Shown: positions 18,014-32,000, counted from the stretch's first letter. The stretch is 64,000 nt of DNA from Saxidomus purpurata (GCA_022818135.1 JAFMSR010000001.1:7392394-7456393); one strand, 5' to 3'. The notes: generated from the sequence alone by a model not told the origin. Program-made: numbers and translations.

Positions 18014-19375
18014 GAACAGAACAGAAACAGAACAGAAAGTTTATTTAACGAGTACACATACAGGTACATTGTCAAATTACAAAAGTTTCACAATTCATAT
18101 TAACAGGTCACGAAACGTAATTACAAGCGATAAAGGCCACAAAGAGATCACATGTAAATATGTCAATAGACTGAACTTATGAAACATTTCAATCAATTTG
18201 AACAGGTGAAATATATAATAAGTTGAAAAATGAGATGTGGTGGCAGTTTTTTCAATAAATTTGAAAATATAGTGCAAGCTGGAGAATGAGCTGAAATAAA
18301 AAAAAACAAAAAACAAAAAAAAAACAAGCGATGTGTTGTACTATGCTAGTTTGATTAATATTAATACTAGGTATTAAATGAATTTAGTATTTATCTCAAG
18401 ACTAAATATCAAACTTATATAATCTTACAAATTTGGAGCTAGTTCAGTTCGTCTATTGTTAGCTTTTAAAATGTATTTACATAAATTAACCAAAATCGGT
18501 TTGTTTTTCGACTGTAACAATTGCATGAATTTAAACATACTAGAGTGGATATAAAAATACCGTTTAACAAATTGACTACGTAAATGTTCGTATGCTTTGC
18601 ACTTTAAAATGAAATGGTACTCGTCTTCGAGATCGTTTAGATCACAAAATTGACAAATTCTCTCATGACGTTGGAGACGATTTCTACCATACCTTCCAGA
18701 CTCAATACGCAGCCTGTGTGCTGATATTCTAAGCCTTGTCAGGCTATATCTAAAAGTTGTACACTGGATTATGTTAAGATACTTTTCCATAGAAAAATCA
18801 TCTTTAATATGACAATAAAGATGGGTTAATACGCTGCTATTTCTTACGTCGGCTCGCCACTGTTGATGATAACAATCGATTAATCTTTGTTTAAAAGTGG
18901 GTAGAAATATTTTAAATTCTACATCTTGTGGGAACTCCCAAACTTCAGCAAATCCCAGTTCATACAATAATATTTTGAGTTTTCTTGCCCAATTATTAAC
19001 ACCATTTTCAGACTTAATATAAGCATTCAAATATACGTTTTTCAATATGACATTATCGGTACTGAGCAGTTTGTACCAGTACTTTACTATTTGTACATAT
19101 CTTGTTATATATAACGGGTACCTGCCTAATTCTCCGTACACAGCTGCGTTACTTGTACATTGTTTCACGCCCAATATGGCTTTGCAATACTTTAGGTGTA
19201 CACGTTCTATGTCCTTTGACTTACTAAAACCCCAGACCGGACAAGCATAGTTCAAAATTGATCCTACAAAGGAGTCGAATAATTGCAGTGATATCGTAGG
19301 GTTAATATCATATTTACTCGTTGCAAAGGTAGAATTATTTGTTAACGGTAGGGAAAAAACTAAATATTAATTTAG
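18014..19375 (-). mobile_element. 5'-truncated LINE (CR1/L2-like) 3' end
   Basis: The minus-strand frame from about 19375 to 18428 encodes the region after the reverse transcriptase (below). The 3' end, at 18014-18038, consists of CTGTT-type short repeats, as CR1-clade LINEs end in microsatellite-like units rather than poly-A. The upstream part is missing, as expected for incomplete reverse transcription. Confidence 0.75.
18425..19375 (-). pseudogene. LINE ORF2 C-terminal part
   Basis: The frame reads ...LQLFDSFVGSILNYACPVWG (about 19300-19238), then IERVHLKYCKAILGVK and NAAVYGELGRYPLY, motifs that follow the RT domain in many invertebrate LINEs. Near the end, a Cys/His group CQFCDLNDLEDEYHFILKC resembles the usual C-terminal zinc-like motif. 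The stretch from 19255 is uninterrupted for 276 codons, so the copy is relatively young. RT catalytic motifs are absent through truncation. Confidence 0.8.
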
Positions 19376-19707
19376 CAAATACAATATTAAACAATCACGA
19401 AGAAAGTACATTATATAACCAGATTATACCATTAAATGAAAAGAAACGATTTTTCAACAGCTAAATTTCGATCGCTTTCTCTGACGTAATCAGGTTTTAT
19501 ATCAAATTAACACGAACCATTCATTTTATTATTTGATGGCATCGGCATGTTTGAGTGCTTTAATGACTATATCACGTGCAGTCGTGATGCAGAAATGCAG
19601 ATATGCTAAAAAATGTACAGCGTTCAATATCTTTATTACTTGGGACAAAATTTATGGGCACTGTCAAACTTAAGGGGTCTTAACGTCAAAGTTTTCGATG
19701 TATGTTA

Positions 19708-19866
19708 TATAGAGAATATTAGGCTACTGTCTTTTGATAACATGTGATATCAGGTGAGGTAGATGCGGTCGGAAAAGGCGAGGCTCTGCCGAGCCTTTTC
19801 CAACCGTATCTGCCGAACCTGATATCACATGTTGTCAAAAGGCAGTTGACTAATATTCTATTTATC
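19708..19866. mobile_element. Palindromic foldback MITE
   Basis: Arms of about 75 bases: GAATATTAG..ACTGTCTTTTGATAACATG pairs with its complement on the right, continuing through GTGATATCAGGT and GGAAAAGGC to a centre near 19787. Around ten mismatches. It would form one long hairpin. Confidence 0.8.
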
Positions 19867-20189
19867 ATGCAAATCTTCATATTGTATATTTTTGACACTT
19901 TTAGGGGCCTAAATTAGAACAAATACGGTATTTATAAAAGAAAATGATTTCAAATTACTACATGTGCCTCGAAAAATAGTTCTACATTTCAAAGGACAAA
20001 AAATATAAAAACGACATAAATATAGCTTTATAATTACCTTCATGAGACTATTTATAAATGTTTTTCTGTTCTAATGTAATAATATTGTTTTGCAAACAAT
20101 ATATTTGCAAAGACACACGCAAGAATTTTCAAGTTAAACACTGACATTTCAAAAATGGCGGCGGGGGCTCAACACCACTGGGGTATTCT

Positions 20190-20490
20190 AAGTGTAAACA
20201 AACGAGAAACTTGAGAGTTGATGAGTGAAAAGTGAGCGGTTTAAAGACAGTTTTCAACTTTTGATAGGTAGCTGATAGGTTTCAGGCCATTTCAACCACG
20301 CATTAAAAAAAATTGGATAGTGATAAAAAAAATGAAAATCAACTTTTTCTCAAATTTTGCCTCAAAATTGCTGTAGATGGATAGCAAATGATCTAACTAA
20401 GAAAATGAATACCGACAACCCTATGTTTATTTCAAAAATAAAAATTCTACAGGGGATTTTCAATTTTTATGGTGCCTTGCTGTTCGTTTT
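20190..20490 (+). repeat. Unclassified dispersed repeat, copy 1
   Basis: It matches the reverse complement of about 46905-47165 in order: GAGCGGTTT.., GATAGGTTTCAGGCCAT, GAAAATCAACTTTTTCTCAA, AGATGGATAG, CAACCCTATGTTTATTTCAA. No inverted ends or coding capacity seen. Confidence 0.7.
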
Positions 20491-20846
20491 AAATCATTCA
20501 ATTTATCTATTTGGGCTGTATTTTTATGCAATAACTACATCATTAACAATGATTTGTAAACAAAAATACAAAAATGATAGGATAAATGAAATGTTTTGAT
20601 TACTTTTTCTCTGTGATTGCACTTGAGGAGTCTTGCTTGTTGAACTGTAAGTAGTCCGGCATGTGGGCGTGGTTAAAAAGTGTTATCACGTCAGTGACGT
20701 GATATCACTTTAAAATATCGGACGGGTGTTATCGGTCAGATTTAATGCTAGTTGCATGATAAAAAGTTATAAAGGTTACCATCATCATGACTTAAATCAA
20801 AGTGTGCCGTAATTGGTTTGTCTTTTCGTAATCGCACATCACATAA

Positions 20847-21167
20847 ATGTTCTGTTGTGAAGTTGTAGTTTACGTTGGAGAAACTGAGAGACAGATCCGT
20901 GAGAGAATGACAGAACATTTACGTGATGTGCGATTACGAAAAGACAAACCAATTACGGCACACTTTGATTTAAGTCATGATGATGGTAACCTTCAGTTTT
21001 CGGTTCTTGAAAAACATAACAAAGCCGAATATCAGGAACGAATTATACGAGAAAGCATATGGATCAAACGGCTACAAACAGCGAGACCACATGGATGCAA
21101 CGTCGAAAACAGTTGGATTCCATCGCAATTGCTTGCAAATGACGTCCATTATAGCAGACTCAAGTAA
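20847..21167 (+). pseudogene. GIY-YIG endonuclease domain of a Penelope-like element
   Basis: The frame contains VVYVGETERQIRERMTEHL (the YVG segment, the first Arg, and the EH pair of the fold), then ITAHFDLSHDDGNLQFSVLE and the ERIIRESIWIKRLQT helix with the conserved Glu region. In full-length elements this nuclease follows the RT and nicks target DNA. Here the N-terminal side is replaced by the inverted 5' end, so the predicted start at 20847 is artificial. Confidence 0.75.
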
Positions 21168-21283
21168 TTTTGGCGCGTAACGTCACGTTCACTTATGACG
21201 TTACGTCCGGTTTCATTATTTACTTCCGGTAACGTCAATAACGTTATATGTGAAAATGTAAAACAATTTGTGTATTTCATTTA

Positions 21284-21307
21284 CTGAAGAAGGCCAATAG
21301 GCCGAAA
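21284..21307 (+). ncRNA. Hammerhead ribozyme-like core (Penelope 3' part)
   Basis: CTGAAGA, then a GGCC-AATA-GGCC hairpin, then GAAA: the two conserved core boxes of a hammerhead around stem II. Penelope-like elements are known to carry such motifs. Stem III after GAAA (TTT AGT AAA) is short and I do not find a clear UH cleavage triplet, so activity is doubtful. Confidence 0.5.
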
Positions 21308-21599
21308 TTTTTAGTAAAGAGGGAACTTTTGAATTGTTTCATAATTATGCTCTCTTCGGAGTTACTTTTTGTGTATAGTATAATGTTACACATTGTTCAG
21401 TATATCAGTACTTATATGTGGCATTGTATACAGGGATGTATCCAAGTGATAAAAGGTTTGAAACATTCTGTTACCAGCTTTTCAAAATCTAGTTCTTTTA
21501 TCTGTTTTCGGCGCATCCGTATTAAGCCCCCGCTTTTGACCGGAAGTTGGTTTACCTTTCAACCGCCAATGAAATGACAAATAGAATAGATAACATCTT

Positions 21600-22870
21600 T
21601 TGGATTTAAAAGCACATTTTAATTGGGTTATACCGCACGAAAATGTCAATAAAATACTCTTGCGTTTACAGTCTTTCGTGAATGGTTTTATAAATTTAGT
21701 ACCTTAGATTTGAATGTCTATAATAATTTTTATAACAGACTATGTTGTTACCTCCAAGCTAATGTTAATGAGTGTATCTGTAGTAATTATATTTTCTTGT
21801 CCAGTGGTTAACGGTCAGTACTTCGAGTTACATATTTTATCAGAAAATCAAGGATTAAATTTGTTTTACTGATGCACATACATGTATGAAGGATCCCAGT
21901 TGGGGAGAAATGTGTCAGTTTTGCTCTGTAAGGGAAGGGTTTTGGGTTCGCCTCCCGGTTAGGGTGCTCATCCTGTGACATTTGGCGCCTTCTTACCTGA
22001 GAGGAAATTTTACTATGAAATCCAGCTACCCATCTCTTATATACTCAAAATCCGCGCCGACAATGTTTTTTAAAGATAGTTCTCGTTTTATAAAGGAAGG
22101 GGTTGGATTAACCCAAACTTTAATTCTTATTAAAAACTGATGATGGGTTAGACATTTTATCATAGATCCTAGCCGGCTTGTTGTGGTAATGAGCACAATT
22201 ATTTTATTTCGTTTTACTAATGTAGCATTATCAAATGTAGCATAATAATGTATTTTCTTTAACACAATTTAAAGATACCAACCTTTTTGCGATTTTAGCG
22301 GATCAGATTTCAGTGACGGTCTTTATAGCTGCCATTAGTTTTTGTGTTTCAGAACAATACAAATGACTGAAAAAAATAGAATAAAAAATCTCACCTAGTC
22401 TAATATCTATTTAATTATTGACAGAACAATTACATTTTCTGTCAATTATTTCTCTTTTTAAAATGATATTTGAACAACTCCATAAAACCTTTTATGCCCT
22501 ATTTATACATTTAATACCGAGTTATTTTGCAATACGATCGAGATTATTTTCTATATTGAACCCGATAATACCCTAAAAACGTTTTTGTGTGTATACCCTT
22601 TAAAGGCGCACAATCCATATATTGAAAAGAATATCTATGTGCTTTATTAAACTATTCAAAATTTATTGAAAGTTAATGGCGAAGTTTGTTTGAATTACGT
22701 ATTTGAATACAAGGCATTCGCCTTTATATCGAAAGGGGAGCTAAAGCATTTATTCACTGATAATAGATTTTGTAAAGGTGCAATACAGAAGTTAAGAACG
22801 GTAGTTTAAATTCCCTGGATACACTCGTTACAGTAGGATCGGACGACAGACACTTTCATTTTTCACAAAG
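21600..22870. other. Upstream region of the six-exon gene
   Basis: AT-rich. A tRNA-like stretch GGGTTCGCCTCCCGG near 21946-21960 hints at a SINE fragment. No exon seen. Confidence 0.4.
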
Positions 22871-23022
22871 AATGTGGTTAACTTTTATAAGTATGGGATA
22901 AATCATAATACTACCTACAGTTGTCATACGAAACTTAGTACGATTTTATCTCTCATTCAAATTAAAGTTGGAATAACGCAGTTTTGTTCAGTTTTTGCTC
23001 AATCGATTTTGGAGCGTTTTCT

Positions 23023-23036
23023 GTTGCCAAGACAAC
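23023..23036. promoter_or_regulatory. RFX X-box-like palindrome upstream of the start codon
   Basis: GTTGCCAAGACAAC: two inverted half-sites (GTTGCC and GACAAC) with a two-base spacer, matching the general X-box pattern bound by RFX factors, which drive ciliary genes in animals. It lies 5-18 bases before the ATG at 23041. Confidence 0.6.
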
Positions 23037-23040
23037 CAAA

Positions 23041-23081
23041 ATGCCGGGAAGATTCCACACATCGTATGATGTCTACAGAGA
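23041..23081 (+). CDS. Exon 1 (start) of the 283-residue gene
   Basis: ATG after CCAAA, 13 codons plus two bases, then GTAAGT donor at 23082. The two leftover bases (GA) join C at 34434 to give Asp, so the frame runs into DYNSDELLND. The ATG is five bases after an X-box-like site. Confidence 0.7.
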
Positions 23082-26000
23082 GTAAGTTGTTCTTTACTAC
23101 ATTACTATAGTATAAACGGCATACGTGCCTATATATGTCTAAACAATGCACTTGTCAAAAGTGTACTTAAGATAATCACATATGATTTTGTAACTAGTTG
23201 ATATCGTTTGCGTATTTTAACTCTAACGTTGCTGGTGATACATGACTGCGACCAGTGTAGATCATGATCAGCCTTCACATCGGGTGCTTTATTCAGTCTG
23301 GAAACGAAAGACACGCTCGATGATAAAGTTTAAGAATGAATGAACAGTGCCACATGGAAATTCTATAAAGAAAAAATCCTACCTAGATAACGAGACATCT
23401 TTTTCATGGCGCTAAGCTGTTCGTACAAAATAAACGATTGATTTTCTTTTACCAGAGACGTATTATACAGTACCTGTCATCAGCAAATTAGCAGCCACTC
23501 AGTGGATTTACTTAAATCGGGTCTTAAGGGAGGTAGCTGCATATAAGAGGTGTATTAAATACATAAATATCTTAAAATGACCGTTCGAGTTTCGAACATG
23601 TCGTCCCTTATCGAAGTTGTATTTTCAGACTTTCCTTTTGTGATTCATTCTATAGTCATTGAGACTTAGATTCGCACCGAAGGACCGCGTATTAGAAAAT
23701 GAATCTGCATTTAAAATTTAATAGTAGCGTACATTATATCAATCATCAATGCACTCGAGAACTGTACGGGAGAGTACGAGGAATTAAAAAAGTTATCTAC
23801 CCGAAGGTATGATATCCTGTTGAAGTGCGTTAATTGTCAGATGTGGGGCTGATATGCATATATACAATGTATATATTGATTTGTCAATCAATGGATTACG
23901 TCGAATCAATGTTAAATGTCAACATTTTAATCAAAGTTTTACACAGTTTCCAAGTAACGTTGAGTGCTATCCGGGTAAATATTTGATTTCATCTACACCG
24001 AACATGCAGCCCCAGTAAATCAACTCACTTTGTAAAATGAAATATATCATAAAATCCAAAAGTGAACAGGTGTAGAGTTAAAAAGCCAAACACTTTTTTT
24101 TATTACTTTTATGCACTTTATGATCACATTCTACAATAAATTTGAAGGCAGAGTATTCATAGTTTCTATAAGCTTACACTGTTTTTTTGAGTAAGGATTT
24201 TCATAAAGGCTGTTCAACTATACTTGCACAACTAATTTATTACTTTACCTTGTGATCCCACAAAATCTTACAATCATAACAAACAGTTTTGAAACTGTGT
24301 TCGGAAGAATATAGCCTCAAAGTTAGAGATAAATAATTTGATGAATTATGTAATTATTTATTGCGTCTACGCCTGCTGCGCGGATTTCAATTATACGATA
24401 TATTCAGTTCAGTTTTTGTTTTTGCTGTTATGCCTAAGCCGTACACGATAAATTCAGTTCAGACTTATTTCATTTGGTCAGTAAATAGTTGTTTTTTGGA
24501 CCACCACACCTGTCACAGACTTTATTGACCGACATAATATTACACTATTCTATGATTTAATAGATTACTAACCCCCATATCAGATCATTATATTATCAAG
24601 ATTTTATCAAACCGTGTAATACTGACTTATGCTAATTTCATAATCGTAATATCTGCTTTGCCAAGGATCCGCAATTGTGATACATTCAAGTAATCAATGT
24701 TATCTTGACACTTATCTAAAAGCTTTAAAATGCCATTGTTTCAAATTTAAATATCATTGTTTTATCCTTGTAAAACTGAAGTCATTCAATATCTAGCTTT
24801 AATATAAGTCCATACAAGTGGCTATGGAAGGCATTATTAAAGTCAATATAAATAGTATGGATTAATATAGATTAATTTCAACTTTTTACGGATTTGTTTC
24901 ATACGAACGTAAGTACAATTGGCACTCGATGTCCAGCTTTTGTATAAAATGTGTTGAATACTTTGGCAAATGGTAAATATTTCTCATTCAAGGCTACCAA
25001 TTAAAACACAAATGAAATCTAAACATTCAATGTGAGTGTCCTTTACTGGGGTTGAAATGTGACGGCGCTGTAAACAGACATGAAAATGTGTCCAACTATA
25101 GGGTTTTTCATTCTGACTCATAAAATCTTCTTTAAAATGAATAGCATATTTGTCAACTCCATCAGAACAAATCGAATAAATTGTAGGTTACAATAGATTG
25201 AATCATAATCAAAGCTTTGAGCTGATACATTTACTTAAATCGGTTTCACAGTGTTGCTTGATACAGCCGATTCAAACTCATGCCGTCCGAAAGATATTCC
25301 TGTTACCCATCAGGTTGCCTGCAAATTTATGTCTGTTGGGCAGTTTCATCTCTACGGCAAACTGCGGGTAGATAATTATTGTCTGTTGTCATCAGCAATA
25401 TTGAACAAGAGTTAGCGGTTTTAATATCGTACTTGTCTGGAAATGGTATCCTTAGTGGGAACGCACATCGCAACACACCAATGACATTTATTTGAGATTT
25501 GTGATATGTCATTCTGGGTTCGCTGTTTGTAACGAAAGAAATGAGATTTGTCAAGTCTATAGGATAAATTCGTAAAAGGACCGCCACATAGATTTAAGTC
25601 GACTACGGTCAGTGAACCGTGCACTACATCAAGCTTAAGTTGAATACAACGGAGACCGCTGAGGACAACGTATGTTCGGCACACTTCAGTTTTGTTGGAC
25701 TATACTCTACCATTAGGCAGTCAGATAATCCCTTTCAAGTTCAATAGAGTTTATCAAAATAAATGCATGTTTGATTTTTGATTGAATAACCTAACGCGCT
25801 AAGCAGAAATGTATAAAGCTAGCTATTCAAATGTATTATGTAATTGTGACATGCTTCATAACTTCCATTAAGTCTGCTCCAAGTCTGCGTCGCGCAGTTT
25901 TGACTACAAAATTAAATGTGAAAATATGAATATAAAAATAAGAACCGTTTTAGAAAAGCCTTCGCGTATGAACATATGATTATGATGAATCGATGAACAA

Positions 26001-29000
26001 AACTGAAGCCAGAGTGTCGCTCGCCTAACCGTCCTAATTAACCTGGATTCGAGCCTTCTTGGATGGCACAATAACAACTTAACCACGCCAGTAATGTCCT
26101 TTTCCAAAGGAGCGGACAAAATAGAGAATCTATATGTTTCGAGCTCTCCTGGCAATCCAGATTAATTAAATGGACATAGATCTATTACACTTGAACATAT
26201 ACTGTTGGTCACCTCTATCAAAAAACATCTGCCATAAGCTATCAATATCCGGTCATTTTTATATTTACAATTATGTGTGTATACATTGCGGCATCGATTT
26301 CCCAAGTTTCAATATCCTACATGTCTATTCTGTATTTGTTAAACTCACTGATAAGAGAAATGTTAACAAATGCAGAATAAGTTGAATGCGTACGTATATA
26401 TCTTGTATATTATAAGTGATATTTTATGTATTGCCCCCAAGGTCGAGGTTTGGAGCCACAGACTGGGTCGAACTCGTATGGGATAAGGGAAAACATAACA
26501 CACAGTTTTTGAATAGAAAATGGGCATTTATTTAAAATGCCATAAAACAAGAACTGATATAACACAAAGTAAAAAGTGCATAATTTATACGCTTTTCCCT
26601 ATATGACATACTTGGGTGGCCATTTCATATAGGCGCGCATTCAATTTATTTCGCTAACTTTTTGTATCTCAGTCATATATTCAGAATATACGCATTATGT
26701 CTTTTGCATGCCTGACTATATCGTTCTGCATTTCTATTATAATCTAGTAAAATCAGCTTATCTATAGACTGTTTACTTAGGGATTATCACTGATTTTCCC
26801 TTACGATAAGTGGAAGTTTTATGCTGCGAAGCTAATCTTCTGTGATACCACTACATATTCATGTGACAATCAAATGTAAATATTAGACTATAAACAATTT
26901 GTAGGGAAACAATGTACTTAAATTGTATGCTTGTGTAAAAATGCGAACAATGAGACTATTGCAATAGAGTCTGCACTTCACTACATTTGCCACCGTAATT
27001 GCCACCGTTATAATTAAGATTCTGTTTAAACCTTCTAAAATAAGCTTGGTTGTCTATCTTTTAATTGGGACAGACCCCTTTGTTGCTCAAAGGGATGTGC
27101 TATAAGAAATTACTGACTGAACAGCGAGAACAGTGCATGCCATGATCAGGTTGCACGGATGCGCTTGCTGATCATGATCTACACTTCTTGTAATTTGAAA
27201 GACCTTGATTGTACATAGACGTTTTTTTAGAATTCAAGGGCATATAACTCTAGATCATCTTACTTAAATTTACACCGGTTCGTAACCAAGCTTATAAATA
27301 TAAACATTCTGTCTAAATGTCATATAGATCGGCAAAAACATGTAGATGCTTGAATGTAAGCAAATTAAATCATGGCATTTTTATTAATAAATAAAACTCC
27401 TCTATTAGACCACACTTACTGATCCGATCTTGCCTTCAAAATCTTAAAAGTGTGCATAAATACTCTGACTTATACCGATTAGGATTGTTTGAGAATGAAG
27501 TGAGCTACTTCTGTTAAGACTCTTATATTTTGAATGATTGTTTAACACCTAGGTCGATAATATCTTTGATTCTGTTCGATTTTGAATTGAAAAGTACAGT
27601 TAAACCTGTGAACAAAGACCACTGACCGGAAGAAGGTGTCGCGGTCCTTATTGACAGATTGTCTTTGTTCACAGGTGTTGTGTTTCCACAATAGCTAAAA
27701 AAGCTAGATTTAACTCTGCTGTTTTATACACATTGTGGTCGTTATTTGGAGTTGATCGTAAACACATGTTTGACTGTACACTGTATTAAACTTTTATTTC
27801 TTTGGTGAAATCACATTCGTGGCTTAATATCAACCTTTTGGAAATACAAAAATGCCAAACTGACAAATAAAACATGTTTTTATTTGTTATATTTTGGAGA
27901 AATAAATAATGATCGATTTAAATCGTTTATCTTAAAACGGTAGGGCCCGGATAAGGGCAAGGTGTATTTATTTTGACTCTTACATAAATGCTTTAAGAAT
28001 GTCAATATGGCCTTTGATTTGGAGATTTATCATTCTATCCCCCTCAATATTTACCCCTGAGTGATAAAATGTGCTTAGCAGTTGTCTTTTCGTAAATACA
28101 TGTTAAATACGAGATTTAATTTATTTCATTTGATCTGTAAACAGGTTTAAGTGCACAGTTTGGCAGTTTTGTAAAGCAGATATCAATAAAATCGATACCT
28201 TTAAATCAATTAGTTATATTGACACCCGATAACCTCCAAACTATTCTAAAGCATGTTATACATGTCGTTTTATAAGATCATAATGAATAATCATATCAAA
28301 TTATATAGGAAAACTATATATATTTAAACTATAACCTGATTTGCTTTGTTGATTAGTTATTATGTAACTGAATGATTACCTGATACTCGTAAAGGCCGAA
28401 TAAAAACCTCAACATGTTGCACCGTGTACATTGTATTATATGCCCGCAATATAGCACCTCAGGGTCCCCAACAGCAGTCATGTATTTCGGGGAGGTGCGT
28501 ATCTTACATTCTTGCATATCGGATCGGCATTTCCGGTGATTTTGCCCACCCAAAAAAAACCCCCCCCCCCCCCCCCTATGCCAGCCCATGACTCTCGGGA
28601 ACACTTATGACGTAACGTTATATAAACATTGTGACGTCACTTCCTAAACACAGCGCGGAAAATCGTTTGTTTTTCATGATAATTCTCTTTTGATAGTTTG
28701 AAAAAGAAATCAGCTTTAAAATGCAAGACGGCATGCAAGAAAAATTTCGACTGGACACTTGGCTCAGATGGAAATATCCCATCCCCTCGGGTAACTGTTT
28801 TACGGGAACTCGCGGCCCGTTCCGCCAAACGTTACCCTGGGTAGGATATTTCGATCTGAACCTCGTGCTCATGACAGAAATTATTATTCTAGCTGGCCGG
28901 GGAAGTTCGCCGACAGGACTGTCATCCAGTATCACACATTACCAATTTTTGTCAGGAGGGTTATGTTGGTTAACAGAAAATTTCTTTATGTCTGCATCAA

Positions 29001-32000
29001 TAATGTCTATTTTAATTGAATCTTTATTTTTTATGAGATGTTGTAAATAACTGAAGTCGCATACAACGCCTATATTGCTAAAATCAAAAGTTTTCTTCTT
29101 CTATTTTATGGTTTGAATGGCACTAAAACCAAGTTTTATTAACGTATGAAAGTACCTAAAGTTATATAATAAAAGAATCATTATCATAGACATGTGATCA
29201 AGTTGCCGGAGTGCACGGATCATACTCGTGCCTATACCTTGAAGTAGAAATGTTAGACTGTTTCCTCTTTCTTAACTAGAAGGCAAGAGGAAATTATCAA
29301 CAGTAATTTTGCCATTTTCATAATGTTTGTTTCAATGTTTTATACAGGGACCTGGACTACCAATCCGAAGGTCCCGGGTTCAAATATCGGCCTATACTAT
29401 GGAAATTACAGAAATGCTTCTCATTGTTTCCCGCCCATCTAGAGATGAACTGGTTAGAAACCCAGATGTAGTCTAGCGTGAATCGTTGTTATACACCGGG
29501 CACGTAAAAGAACCAAGGGGTATATCGTAAAGAGTTAGGGTCTGGTATCAGGATTCCCTTGTATCTGCCTCTGTCTCTTCAACGTGCGCCTGTCATGAAT
29601 ATATGTAGTTTCACACGAGGAGAAATTCTAGGGTCGGCCGCACTATAAACAATTAGGAGAAATGTTTATTATAAAACATTGTGTCAGACCGTATGAATTT
29701 AAAACATGCAAAATGCTTTAAGTTGAAGGGTCATGAAATATCTTAAACGTATTCCGCCTTAATTACTTACTGCCAAATGTTATTGTTTAAACTATTGCAA
29801 ATGTTTGTCTGGCCGGGATCAATTTTCGTAACATATCCGCACATATTTAGCGATCTCCAGGTTGTCAAACAGCCATAAAATGCCTGGATGCCTCAATGTC
29901 TATGTTATTAAACATTAATATAAAATCATTAAAATGTATACAGGATTCATTGATATGTAAGTTGTTTTCATTTACATTTATTTATTTTCTGAATTATCAA
30001 TGAAGTTTCATTAATTTGTTTTAAAAGTGTACTTGCATGAACCATGTTCGTTGAAAGGAACTTCTAAACACCGACTACTTTATTCCTTTGCATATTTTCG
30101 GTAGTTTTTGGCCATTTTTGATAAACACATAGTGACAAAACATTTGTTTACTTTGCTAAATACTTTTGACAGTCTTATTTCAGTCTTATGCAAAAAGCTG
30201 TTGTAAATAAGTTATGTATGATGAAATGTTTTCTACAGCTTGAAATGTACAAAAGGCTATAGTGAAACAGGTATCTCATCGGATTTGAAAATTATAAGGA
30301 ACCGAACAGAACAGAACATGTGTTGGTTCCTGCATATTTAAAATAAATCGGACAAGAAAGGAGAGGAAAACGTCTGTGTTTAATTCTATGTTCATTTCTA
30401 CAGAAGGAGTAGGCATTTTATTATTTAAGCCAAACGAGCATTAGAGTTTAGTACTTTTTTATAAGGTAACTTTTCGTGTTTGTGTGTGTTGGTGTCTGTG
30501 TGTGTGAGGAGGGAGGGAAGTTTTTTTTTTGTCTTTTTAAGATCTATAAGTATGGAGATTTGTTATGTCCGCGTCATCTTCTTTTTTTCTTCAAATACTA
30601 CATAGAGCTAACTTTAGTTATCATTATTTTTTGCACACTGTTTAGGCATCGAAAACTATTACTTCAAGTTAATGTAACTAGCTTTTACAGGTAATGTTGA
30701 AATTGTCTACTTCGAAAAAAACACCAAACACTACCGGCATACTTTGTCACAATAGCGATGGCCACGGCGGTAGTTTTCTTATGAACAAAATCCATATTGC
30801 CATTCTCTTTTCCACCCCGGGTATTCGACTACTTCGAACGCAGATGGGTACTACTGACGACAGATGTATATACATGACCGTCATGACAGGCACGCTGGAA
30901 TAACCCCGATTTTTTATTATTTCTCTTTATTGCTCCGACCATTTGTTTGATATAGGTAGTAATATGTTTTAAACAAACTAAGCATGTGTGAAGCTTTTAT
31001 GATAAACTGACGCCCCTTTTTAATTAAAGAATTTCCTAAAATGTTGAAAAAACTACAGTAATGTTGCCAAATATGACTTTATTTGCTTATAATAACAATA
31101 TATATCAATGACCTTAGACACGTATACAGACAAATGTATTAGGTATCAATACAAACAGCCCTAGACTTTGGAATTAGTGGTATCGTTTTGATATAAGCAA
31201 ATTTATAGAGGTCGGTGAAGTTAAACGGATACGTCTGACGACCGAAGGAGATACGTACGAACGCAGATTATTATGAAATGAGGATACGTAAACGGCAGAT
31301 GTGTAACAAGTAGTAAGCGTAAATAGATGTTTTCCAATCAGGATATATATTAGTTTTAAACTAATTACATTCAGTATGGCAGATGTTTAGTCTGTGCGAA
31401 GGATGTAGCATGTGTCGTGAAACATCACGATTTAAGCTACACTATATTAAAGTAATGGTAACCTTAACGGCGTATAGCATACTATTGACGGTGTAATTGT
31501 ATTACGATTACATATAGTATGTTACCGACGGTGATGGTTCCGTCGGTGTCGTCATGTTTCACGTTCTTTCTGATACTAAATCATTTCTTTTTCACGTGTT
31601 TTTCATGGGTTTGGTGTTAGTGAAACTATATATAAGGTGCATTTTCCACTATAAGTAGAGCATTCAGAGCATTAGAACATTCAGGACATTTACATTTAGA
31701 ATTTAGAAATTAACGTTTATCTATAACAGACTAAATAAATAGTTCAAATAGAATCTGTAAAGGAGTTTGGAATAAATTATAAAATTTGGAATGTATCATT
31801 TATTTGTGCTCTCCATAAAATGTAAAGTAAATCAAATTCCGATGTGGTACAACAAAACGTCGCCACAGCATGTATATACTGATAATAATTATATATCCCA
31901 CCTCCGTTAGAGACATATTTATTAGTGATACATGTCTGTCACTGTTTTTGTCATTAAGTCATGTATGTCCACGCACTCCTCCGATACCACGCGGCGGATT

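Larger units (their letters stand above)
20772..21330 (+). mobile_element. Penelope-like element fragment with inverted 5' end
   Basis: GIY-YIG nuclease frame 20856-21165, followed by a hammerhead-like core at 21284-21307. The 5' end is an inverted copy of its own interior: 20772-20855 is the complement of 20910-20993 with about one mismatch plus an end difference, separated by 54 bases. Partial 5' inversions are common for this element type. The reverse transcriptase part is missing. Confidence 0.75.

Noticed and set aside
28721..29050. 109-residue open frame starting MQDGMQEK
   Set aside because: It crosses a palindromic foldback element and has no domain.
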